Notes under the pieces: generated by a model
What the model was told of the DNA's origin: nothing
What the model saw: only the letters and a program-made list of their open reading frames with translations
The model's database searches: none
Shown here: positions 45,761 to 52,969 of the stretch, one piece after another
Position numbering within the stretch: position 1 is the first letter of the stretch
Layout of the letters: each line of letters starts with the position of its first letter
Made by a program: the position numbers and the translations under genes
NCBI RefSeq assembly: GCF_018279165.1
Contig: NZ_CP047292.1
Location: forward strand, 1-64,000
DNA length: 64,000 bases
From: Falsirhodobacter algicola
Lineage (GTDB): Bacteria > Pseudomonadota > Alphaproteobacteria > Rhodobacterales > Rhodobacteraceae
Direction of reading: 5' to 3'

Positions 45761-46606
45761 TCAGGTTCCGTCCGGGGCGCAACCCGCTGTTCCGTCCGAA
45801 TGCGGCGGCGCGGGACGTTGTTTCGCCCGCGCGCGCCCTTCGGCGGCATCCAGACGCAGTTCGGCGGCCAGAAGGCGGCGCGTATGGGGGTGTGCGGGGC
45901 TGTCCAGCACGCGGCGCACGGGGCCCTCCTCGACGATGCGGCCCTCGTGCAGGACGGCGACGCGGTCGCAAACCTCGTCCACCACGGCGATGTCATGGGT
46001 GATGAACAGCACCGCCAGCCCCTGCGCCGCCCGCAGATCGAGGATCAGGCGCAGGATCTGCCGCTGCACCGCCGCATCCAGCGCCGAGGTCGCCTCGTCG
46101 GCGATCAGAAGGCGCGGGCGCGGCATCAGCGCGCGGGCGATGGCGATGCGCTGGCGCTGCCCGCCCGAGAATTGGTGCGGAAAGCGCGTGGCGGCATCGG
46201 CGGGAAGGCCGACCTCCTCCAGCGCGGCGGCGATGCGGGCGCGGCGCGCGGCCCCGCGCAAGGCGGCCGGGTCCAGATGCAGCGGCTCGGCCACGATGCG
46301 CCCCACCCGCCAGCGCGGATCGAGCGAGCCGAGCGGGTCCTGAAACACCATCTGCACCGCCCGCCGCGCGGCCCGAAGCGCTGCGGGCGAGGCGTGGATG
46401 TCCTGCCCCTCCAGCCGGACCTGCCCGGCCTCGGGGCGGTGAAGGCCCGCCGCGACGCGGGCCAGCGTCGATTTGCCCGACCCGCTCTCGCCGACGATGC
46501 CCAGCACCTCGCCCGGCGCAAGATGCAACGAGACATCCCGCAGCGCAGGCGCGGGCGCGCCCGGATGGTGGCGCGTCACGCCGTCGATCTGCAAAAGCAC
46601 GCTCAT
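45761..46606 (-). CDS. Peptide/Opp-type ABC transporter ATP-binding protein (OppF-like)
   Basis: 281 aa. Walker A GESGSGKSTLA, the OppF-type QMVFQDPLGSLDPRW, signature FSGGQRQRIAIARALM, Walker B LLIADEATSALD and H-loop ITHDIAVV are present. The tail is shorter and more basic than usual OppF. It pairs with the OppD-like ATPase upstream (ATGA overlap) to drive the OppBC channel. It is the final gene of the five-gene system. Confidence 0.9.
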   Translation of the reverse strand: MSVLLQIDGVTRHHPGAPAPALRDVSLHLAPGEVLGIVGESGSGKSTLARVAAGLHRPEAGQVRLEGQDIHASPAALRAARRAVQMVFQDPLGSLDPRWRVGRIVAEPLHLDPAALRGAARRARIAAALEEVGLPADAATRFPHQFSGGQRQRIAIARALMPRPRLLIADEATSALDAAVQRQILRLILDLRAAQGLAVLFITHDIAVVDEVCDRVAVLHEGRIVEEGPVRRVLDSPAHPHTRRLLAAELRLDAAEGRARAKQRPAPPHSDGTAGCAPDGT

Positions 46607-47382
46607 TCCCGCGCCCCCAACGTGGCGCGGCTGCGGCGGGGCAACGCCTCGATCAGGGCGCGGGTGGCGGCATGGGCGGGGCGGGCCAGCACCTCGGCGG
46701 TGGGGCCGGTTTCGACGACATGCCCGCCCGACAGCACCAGCATCCGGTCCGCCATCCGCGCGATCACCCCCAGATCGTGCGAGACGATCAGAAGCCCGAT
46801 CCCGCGCGCGGCCACCAGATCCTCCAGCAGGGTCAGGATCTCGGCCTGCACGGTCAGATCGAGCGCGGTCGTCGGCTCGTCCGCGATCAGAAGATCGGGG
46901 CGCAGCGCCAGCGCGATGGCGATGCCGATGCGCTGGCGCTGCCCGCCCGACAGCTCGTGCGGGTAGGCGTCGATCCGGGCGGCGGCTTGGGGGATGCGCA
47001 CGGCCTCCATCAGGGCAAGCGCCTCGGCGCGGGCGGCGGCGGCCGAAAGCCCGCGCAGCCCTTCGGCGATCTGGGCCCCAACGCGCATCACCGGATTCAG
47101 CGCGGCCATCGGGTCCTGAAAGATCATGCCGATGCGCCGCCCGCGCAGCCCCCTCATCGCGCGTTCCGGCAGCGGCAGAAGATCCTGCCCATCCAGCCGC
47201 ACCTGCCCCGACAGGGCGGCCCCGCGCGGCAGTAGCCTCGGAATGGCCAATGACAGCGTGGATTTGCCCGAGCCGCTGGCCCCGACCACGCCCAGCACCT
47301 CGCCGCGCGCGAGATCGAGGTCGATGCCCCGCAGCACCTCCGCCCCGCCCAGCCGAACCGACAATCCGCGCACCTGCAGCAT
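46603..47382 (-). CDS. Peptide/Opp-type ABC transporter ATP-binding protein (OppD-like)
   Basis: 259 aa. Walker A GASGSGKSTLS, GMIFQDPMAALNP, signature [17 protein letters not shown], Walker B LLIADEPTTALDLT and H-loop VSHDLGVI identify an OppD/DppD-type ATPase, although its C-terminal oligopeptide extension with the iron-sulfur cysteines found in many OppD proteins is absent. The start ATG overlaps the OppC-like stop by one base. Confidence 0.9.
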   Translation of the reverse strand: MLQVRGLSVRLGGAEVLRGIDLDLARGEVLGVVGASGSGKSTLSLAIPRLLPRGAALSGQVRLDGQDLLPLPERAMRGLRGRRIGMIFQDPMAALNPVMRVGAQIAEGLRGLSAAAARAEALALMEAVRIPQAAARIDAYPHELSGGQRQRIGIAIALALRPDLLIADEPTTALDLTVQAEILTLLEDLVAARGIGLLIVSHDLGVIARMADRMLVLSGGHVVETGPTAEVLARPAHAATRALIEALPRRSRATLGARE

Positions 47383-48197
47383 CAGCGCCCCCGTCGGCGC
47401 GGATCGGCCAGCGTGCGCAGCCCGTCGCCCAGAAGGTTCAGCCCCAGAACCGCCAGCGCGATCGCCCCGCCCGGCGCCAGCACCAGATGCGGCGCGGCGG
47501 CCAGCCATGTCTGGCTGTCGGCCAGCATCCGGCCCCAACTGGGCAAGGGGGGCGCCACGCTCATACCCAGAAAGCCGAGGCCCGCTTCGGCAAGGATCGC
47601 AAGGCCCATCTGAATGGCGATCTGCACCACGATCTGCGGCGCGATATTGGGCAGCACATGATCCAGCGTGATGCGTGTGCGGCCCTTGCCCGCCATGCGC
47701 GCCGCCAGCACGAAATCCCGCGTCCAGATCTGAAGCGCCGCGCCCCGGCTGATCCGCGCGAAGACCGGCACCATGAAGAGCGCGATGGCCGCGATGGCCG
47801 TCACCGCCCCCGGACCAAGGGCCGCGCCCAGCAGCACCGCCGACAGGATCGGCGGAAAGGCGAAGAGAACGCCGCAGGCCGCCATCACCGCCGCCCCGAT
47901 CCGCCCGCCGCGCGCTGCCGCCAGCGTTCCGGCCGCGACCCCCGCCGCCCCGCCCAAGAGCACCGCCGCCCCCGCGATCCCGAGCGAGGTCCACGCCCCC
48001 GCCATCAGGAGCGAGGCGACATCCCGCCCGAAGGCGTCCGTTCCCAGAAGCCCGCCGTCACCGGGGGGACGCAACCGCGCGAGGATGTTCATCGCCGCCG
48101 GATCGGCGGGCGTCCACACCCGGCCGATCAGCGCCGCCAGCACCAGCGCCGCCGTGATCGTGCCGCCTACGATCAGGGTCAGGGGCGGGCGCGTCAT
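47382..48197 (-). CDS. Peptide/Opp-type ABC transporter permease (OppC-like)
   Basis: 271 aa with about six membrane helices. GLLGTDAFGRDVASLLMAGAWTSLGIA is the standard OppC/DppC entry segment, and FVLAARMAGKGRTRITLDHVLPNI is the EAA loop. Length is slightly below the family norm because the N-terminal tail is short. Its ATG overlaps the OppB-like stop (ATGA). Confidence 0.91.
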   Translation of the reverse strand: MTRPPLTLIVGGTITAALVLAALIGRVWTPADPAAMNILARLRPPGDGGLLGTDAFGRDVASLLMAGAWTSLGIAGAAVLLGGAAGVAAGTLAAARGGRIGAAVMAACGVLFAFPPILSAVLLGAALGPGAVTAIAAIALFMVPVFARISRGAALQIWTRDFVLAARMAGKGRTRITLDHVLPNIAPQIVVQIAIQMGLAILAEAGLGFLGMSVAPPLPSWGRMLADSQTWLAAAPHLVLAPGGAIALAVLGLNLLGDGLRTLADPRRRGR

Positions 48198-49123
48198 TCC
48201 CGGCCCCGCAGCCGCGGATCGAGCCGCGCATAAAGCGCATCCGTCACCGCCTGCGCCACCAGCACGATGGCCGCGAACATCAGCACCACATTCTGCACCA
48301 CGATCAGATCGCGCTGCGCCAGCGCCTGATAGGCCAGCGTTCCGATGCCGGGCAGGGTGAACACCGCCTCCACCAGAACCGCGCCGGAAATCAGGAACGG
48401 GATCTGAAGCCCCAGCATCGTGACCACCGGCAACAGCGCGTTCGGCAGCACATGGCGCCACAGCACGCGGCCGCGGCCAAGGCCTTTGGCTCGGGCGGTG
48501 CGGATGAAATCCTCCTCCGCAAGGTCGATCACGGCGGCGCGGGTCACGCGCGTCAGCACCGCCGCCTGCGGCACCGCCAGCGCCACCGCCGGCAGCACCA
48601 GCGCCCCCGCCGCGCGCCAGCCCGCCTGCCAGCCCGGAAACCCGCCCGAGGGGAACCAGCCCAGCCCCAGCGACAGCCCCAGTATCAGCAAGAGCCCGAT
48701 CCAGAAATTCGGCAGCGCGATCCCGGCCTGCGCCAGCACCGTCGCCAGCCCGTCCGCCACGGCGCCCGGTCGCGCCCCCGCCAGCACCCCCAGCGGCACC
48801 GCCACCGCCACGGCCATCGCCGTCGCCATCGCCGTCAGCGGCAGCGTCACGGCCAAACGCTCGGCCATGAGGCCCGCCACCGGCACGCCATAGGTCAGCG
48901 ATTGGCCCAGATCCCCGTGCAGCAGCCCGCCGATCCATGCCAGATACCGCACCGCCATCGGCCGATCGAGGCCCATCTGCGCGCGCAGCGCAGCCACCGT
49001 ATCGTCGGCGGCGGACATGCCCAGCATGATGCGCGCAGGATCGCCCGGTGCCGCCTCCACCAAGAGGAAGATCAGCACCGAGGCCGCCAGAAGCACCCCC
49101 GCCAGCCGGATCAGAAACCTCAC
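48194..49123 (-). CDS. Peptide/Opp-type ABC transporter permease (OppB-like)
   Basis: 309 aa with six membrane helices. The N terminus RFLIRLAGVLLAASVLIFLLVEAAPGDPAR and HGDLGQSLTYGVPV are family hallmarks; EEDFIRTARAKGLGRGRVLWRHVLPNAL is the EAA loop. The start is GTG at 49123, overlapping the binding-protein stop as GTGA, which fits a coupled operon better than any upstream codon. Confidence 0.92.
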   Translation of the reverse strand: MRFLIRLAGVLLAASVLIFLLVEAAPGDPARIMLGMSAADDTVAALRAQMGLDRPMAVRYLAWIGGLLHGDLGQSLTYGVPVAGLMAERLAVTLPLTAMATAMAVAVAVPLGVLAGARPGAVADGLATVLAQAGIALPNFWIGLLLILGLSLGLGWFPSGGFPGWQAGWRAAGALVLPAVALAVPQAAVLTRVTRAAVIDLAEEDFIRTARAKGLGRGRVLWRHVLPNALLPVVTMLGLQIPFLISGAVLVEAVFTLPGIGTLAYQALAQRDLIVVQNVVLMFAAIVLVAQAVTDALYARLDPRLRGRE

Positions 49124-50607
49124 TCCGCCCAATACGCGTCCGTCAGATCGTTGGCGGGCACGGGGCCGTTTTCCCACACGCCATGCAGGCCCGCCTTCCA
49201 CACGCCCAGCTTCGGCTCGGAATAGAGGAAGAGGGCGGGCAGGTCTTGGGCGATGATCTCCTGCGCGCGGGCGAAGCCGTCCGCCCGGGCCTCTTCGGTG
49301 CGGGCATCGGCAAGACCCGCGATCACCGCGTCGAATGCGGGATTGTCATAGTTGAAGTAGTAGGGATGGCGGGCATAGATGTCGATGTCGAGCGGTTCGG
49401 CATGGCCGATGATGGTCATGTCGTAATCGCGGTCGGTCATCACCTGCTGCACCCATGCGGCAGGGAAATCCACCGTCTCGATCTTCGCCGTCACGCCGAT
49501 CTGCTGGAAGAAGGCCTGCATGATCTCGGCCGCGCGCTGCGTATAGGTGCGGTTCGGCACCTTGAAGGTGAAGGTGAAACCGTTCGGATGCCCCGCCTCG
49601 GCCAAAAGCGCCTTCGCGCGGGCCGGATCGTAGGGGTAAAGGCCGGTCAGATCCTTGTAATAGGGGCTGGCGGGCGAGAAATGCGTGCCGATCGGCGTGC
49701 CGAAGCCCGATTTCGCCGCCTGCACCAGAAGGTTGCGGTCGATGGAAAGCATCAGCGCCTGCCGCACCCGCGGATCGTCGAAGGGCGGCCGGGCCGAGTT
49801 CATGCCCGCCACGACCTCCATCTCGCCGGTGCCGACATGGGTGGTGAAGGCCGGATCCCCCTCGAACGGGGTGAACAGCTCCGGCGCGCCGAGTTCGGAG
49901 GCCAGATCCACCTGACCCGAGCGCAGCGCCGCCGCCTGCGCCTGCGGATCGGCGATGATGCGCGCGGTGATGCCCGACAGGCGCGGAGCCTCGCCCCAGT
50001 AATCGGGAACTGCGGTCATCACGATCCGGTCGCCGCGGCGCCATTCCTGCACGCGGAAGGGGCCGGTGCCGACGGGGTCGGTTGCGTTGGTGGCCGCGCT
50101 GGTCGGTTCCACCATCACGGCGGCGGGAAAGCCGAGGCGGTAGATCAGCTGCGCATCGGGGTGGGACAGATGCACCACAAGACGGTCCGGCTCCGGCGCC
50201 TCCACCGAGGCGATGGCGGCATAGAGCGCCTTCTGCCCGTTGGTGGACCCCTCCGCCCCAATCCGATCGAGCGAGAATTTGGCCGTCGCGCTGTCGAACG
50301 CCGCGCCGTTGTGGAAATGCACCCCTTCGCGCAGCGCGAAGGTCAGCGTCGTGCCGTCGTCGGACAGCGTCCAGCCGGTGGCAAGCTGCGGCTGGACCGC
50401 ACCGTCCGCGTCGATGCGCACCAGCCCTTCGAACACGTTCTGCCATGTGACCTGCCCCGCCGCCACCGGAGAGCCGGAGGTCGGGTCCAGTCCCGGCGGT
50501 TCCACCGACTGGATGAAACTGACCGTGTCCGGCGGTGCCGCAGCGGCCGGCATCGCGGCCCAGATCAGGGCGGCAAGACCACCGGCAAGGATTGGATGCA
50601 GCTTCAT
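49120..50607 (-). CDS. Peptide/Opp-type ABC transporter substrate-binding protein (family 5)
   Basis: 495 aa periplasmic protein. A signal peptide ends at AMPAAAAPPD (about residue 24). EPPGLDPTSGSPVAAGQVTWQNVFEGLVRID and WTLSDDGTTLTFALREGVHFHNGAAFD are the SBP_bac_5 signature, and DPVGTGPFRVQEWRRGDRIV is the conserved inner strand. Ligands of this family include oligopeptides, dipeptides, nickel and opines; none can be assigned here. It heads the five-gene Opp-type operon. Confidence 0.93.
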   Translation of the reverse strand: MKLHPILAGGLAALIWAAMPAAAAPPDTVSFIQSVEPPGLDPTSGSPVAAGQVTWQNVFEGLVRIDADGAVQPQLATGWTLSDDGTTLTFALREGVHFHNGAAFDSATAKFSLDRIGAEGSTNGQKALYAAIASVEAPEPDRLVVHLSHPDAQLIYRLGFPAAVMVEPTSAATNATDPVGTGPFRVQEWRRGDRIVMTAVPDYWGEAPRLSGITARIIADPQAQAAALRSGQVDLASELGAPELFTPFEGDPAFTTHVGTGEMEVVAGMNSARPPFDDPRVRQALMLSIDRNLLVQAAKSGFGTPIGTHFSPASPYYKDLTGLYPYDPARAKALLAEAGHPNGFTFTFKVPNRTYTQRAAEIMQAFFQQIGVTAKIETVDFPAAWVQQVMTDRDYDMTIIGHAEPLDIDIYARHPYYFNYDNPAFDAVIAGLADARTEEARADGFARAQEIIAQDLPALFLYSEPKLGVWKAGLHGVWENGPVPANDLTDAYWAE

Positions 50608-50763
50608 CGTCGTTCTTCCCCCTCGGGCCGGGTCCCGCGCCGCCCGCGTCTGGCGCACACATTGCCCAGAAACGGCGGCGAATGTCGATGGTTTTGCTGC
50701 GCGGCACCATTGATCCGGAAGGGGAAAGCCATCGGAGAACATCCGGTGATCCGGCGTGAGTAA

Positions 50764-51459
50764 TCAGGGGGAAGTCGGTACGTTGCAGTCGTAGAAGACT
50801 TGGTAAAGCGTGGAGTCCCCCGTCTTGGGGCTGACCGTTGCCGAAACGTTTCCGATCGTCAAAGCTCGACCATCTGCATTTCCTGTCTTAGTCCTTCCAT
50901 TGACATTCAAACTCACAGGAGAGATGCGTGTTCCAGAATTGTAAGATATGGTACCACCACCACATATTTGCGCGGAAAGTTTCGGCGACGAAGCATTCGT
51001 GTCGAAATAGAACGACCCATTACCGGTATACGGGCCGTCGGATACCTTCGCCCCATTGACATATTCTTTCGAAGCAGTCGCGAGAAGGGCGGCGGCGGGC
51101 ACAATGGTCGCAGCCTTGGCGTCAATACCTTCGAGCATGTTGATGATTTCCGCATACTGATCGGTTGGTACGCTATCTTTGATGCTCTTGAGCGTGTCCG
51201 ACACCGATTGCGCCGTTTCGCGAATACTGGATGCGTCTTGCCCGATCTGTTCGACATACACTTTCGTCGGATCGCCTGTTATGGCGGTCCAGATCATATC
51301 CAACCCTTTGGAAGCCAGCCAAGGCACAAGGAAGGCGACAACGGCGACGATCAGAAAGACGCTGTTGCTTCGACTTTCGGAATGCCTAAGGAACCCGACT
51401 GTCGAGGAAGCATATCGGCGCAATTTGCTTCGTTGATTTGGAACAGTTGTTTCAGCCAT
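50764..51459 (-). CDS. Orphan single-pass membrane protein of unknown function, AT-richer than its surroundings
   Basis: 231 aa, not recognised. A basic N terminus (about residues 1-33) precedes one membrane helix (NSVFLIVAVVAFLVPWLAS, about 33-51). Residues ~65-135 look helical with possible coiled coil (SSIRETAQSVSDTLKSIKDS), and the C-terminal part is Ser/Thr/Gly-rich and probably beta, with two Cys (AQICGGG and FYDCNVP) that could pair outside the membrane. Base composition is visibly lower in GC than every neighbour and codon use is freer, suggesting recent acquisition. A near-consensus promoter lies directly upstream (51488-51515). It is monocistronic. Confidence 0.75.
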   Translation of the reverse strand: MAETTVPNQRSKLRRYASSTVGFLRHSESRSNSVFLIVAVVAFLVPWLASKGLDMIWTAITGDPTKVYVEQIGQDASSIRETAQSVSDTLKSIKDSVPTDQYAEIINMLEGIDAKAATIVPAAALLATASKEYVNGAKVSDGPYTGNGSFYFDTNASSPKLSAQICGGGTISYNSGTRISPVSLNVNGRTKTGNADGRALTIGNVSATVSPKTGDSTLYQVFYDCNVPTSP

Positions 51460-51487
51460 GAATCACAGACCCCATAAGATGGTTTCG

Positions 51488-51515
51488 TTTATACGATCAC
51501 GGAAATGTTAATCAA
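51488..51515 (-). promoter_or_regulatory. Near-consensus sigma-70 promoter for the orphan gene
   Basis: On the minus strand, TTGATT (51510-51515) and TATAAA (51488-51493) are separated by 16 bases, giving a transcript start near 51481, about 20 bases before the ATG. This is closer to the E. coli consensus than any other promoter seen in the window. Confidence 0.72.
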
Positions 51516-51670
51516 ATCCTCAGACTGGATCATTGACCTGTATGCTGAGAAATTCGGCATCATGTGCCGTAGTCAGGCTTATGTGATGCACCATTCCGCC
51601 CATCAAGTTCCGCCTCGACACCGTCCGTCCAAGGCGTAAAAGCGGAGCACGCCCACCACGGAATGGCTCC

Positions 51671-52303
51671 ATGACCGATACCCTCCTTGCGCTCGACCTG
51701 TCCACGCTGTTGCAGGTGCTGTTCATCGATGTCGTGCTGGCGGGGGATAACGCGGTCGTCGTCGGGATGGTCGCGGCGGGGGTGGACCCGTCGATCCGCC
51801 GCAAGGTGATCGTCTGGGGCATCGCAGGCGCGGTTGTGCTGCGCATCCTTCTGGCCCTCGTCGCGGTGGAGCTTCTGGACATCGTGGGGCTGACGCTTGC
51901 GGGCGGTCTGCTGCTGCTTTGGGTCTGCTGGAAGATGTACCGCGAGATCCGGGGCGCCGATGACGACAGCGATGCCGAGGACGCCGCCCGCAAGATGCGC
52001 GGCAAGAGCTTTGGGCAGGCCATCGTTCAGATCGTGATCGCGGACCTGTCGATGTCGCTCGACAATGTGCTGGCGGTGGCGGGGGCCGCGCGCGACCATG
52101 CCGAGGTGCTGGTGATCGGGCTGCTGATCTCGGTCGTGCTGATGGGCGCGGCGGCGACGCTGATCGCGCGCGTGCTGCACAAATACCGCTTCATCGCATG
52201 GGCCGGGCTGGCGGTGATCCTGTTCGTCGCGCTGCGGATGATCTTCGACGGCGGCGAGGAAGTGGCCTGCGCCGGGCTCGTGCCCGCGCTCTGCCTGCGC
52301 TAG
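51671..52303 (+). CDS. TerC/YjbE-family membrane protein (probable metal exporter)
   Basis: 210 aa with about seven membrane helices. The two family motifs each hold an acidic membrane pair: FIDVVLAGDNAVVVGM near residue 18 and IADLSMSLDNVLAVAG near 123. Related TerC-fold proteins export Mn2+ (and serve metalation of exported enzymes) or give tellurite tolerance. The ATG at 51671 is the first in frame; no manganese riboswitch-like element is seen upstream. It ends three bases from the converging exoD gene. Confidence 0.88.
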   Translation: MTDTLLALDLSTLLQVLFIDVVLAGDNAVVVGMVAAGVDPSIRRKVIVWGIAGAVVLRILLALVAVELLDIVGLTLAGGLLLLWVCWKMYREIRGADDDSDAEDAARKMRGKSFGQAIVQIVIADLSMSLDNVLAVAGAARDHAEVLVIGLLISVVLMGAAATLIARVLHKYRFIAWAGLAVILFVALRMIFDGGEEVACAGLVPALCLR

Positions 52304-52306
52304 CGC

Positions 52307-52897
52307 TCAGCCGGAAAAGCCGAACTGCCAGACGGCCACCGGCACCGCCGCCATCAGGCACAGCGCGATCAGCACCAGCACCCCGTCCCGCATCAGATAG
52401 CCCGCCGCGAACAGCGCGATCACCGCCGAGGCGATGGAGCCGGAAGCGGGCACCACCTCCATCAGCGGCATCATCAGCGCAAGGCATAGGATCAGCGTCA
52501 GCGGCAGCAGCAACAGCGGGCGATGCACCAGCGCGGGCAGACGCCGCTTCAGCACCCGTTCCGCCAGCCCGACCGGGCGGCGCATCCAGCCGATCGCGGT
52601 CTTCAGCCGCCGCCCCGCAAGGCGGCGGCGCATCAGGATGCCCGGCAGCCACAGGCTGCGCTTACCGATCATCAACTGGATCACCAGCATCGCCACGATG
52701 ATCCCGACCGTCGCCGTCACCCCCGGAATGGCGCTGGCCGGAGAGGCGGAGATCAGCGTGAAGATCAGCATCACCGAGGCGAAGGACTGCGTGCCCAGCT
52801 TGTCCACGATGTCGCCGATCGCCACCTCGTCCCGATCCGTCAGCTCCTCTAGTTGATCGAGCACCTCGGTCAGTTGTCCGCCATCCCCGTCGCTCAT
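52307..52897 (-). CDS. exoD: ExoD-family exopolysaccharide synthesis protein
   Basis: 196 aa. DEVAIGDIVDKLGTQSFASVMLIFTLISASPASAIPGVTA is the diagnostic N-terminal half of ExoD, and four hydrophobic helices follow (for example PLLLLPLTLILCLALMMPLMEVVP). In rhizobia exoD mutants are affected in exopolysaccharide and alkaline tolerance; the biochemical role is not known. The ATG at 52897 is preferred, with another three codons upstream (52906). Confidence 0.87.
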   Translation of the reverse strand: MSDGDGGQLTEVLDQLEELTDRDEVAIGDIVDKLGTQSFASVMLIFTLISASPASAIPGVTATVGIIVAMLVIQLMIGKRSLWLPGILMRRRLAGRRLKTAIGWMRRPVGLAERVLKRRLPALVHRPLLLLPLTLILCLALMMPLMEVVPASGSIASAVIALFAAGYLMRDGVLVLIALCLMAAVPVAVWQFGFSG

Positions 52898-52969
52898 CCC
52901 GCCCATCCGTTCGGCCCCGCCTGCCCGACAGCTATGCCCGGCGCGGCGGATGTCCATGGGGGCCGCCCG

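Noticed and set aside
45746-45761. Inverted repeat acaag-N6-cttgt near the end of the OppF-like gene as a terminator or operator
   Set aside because: The 5-bp stem is too short for a terminator and there is no second copy, so no separate feature is claimed.
51600-51670. Manganese-type (yybP-ykoY) riboswitch ahead of the TerC-family gene
   Set aside because: The conserved paired loops of that class are not recognisable in the short leader.
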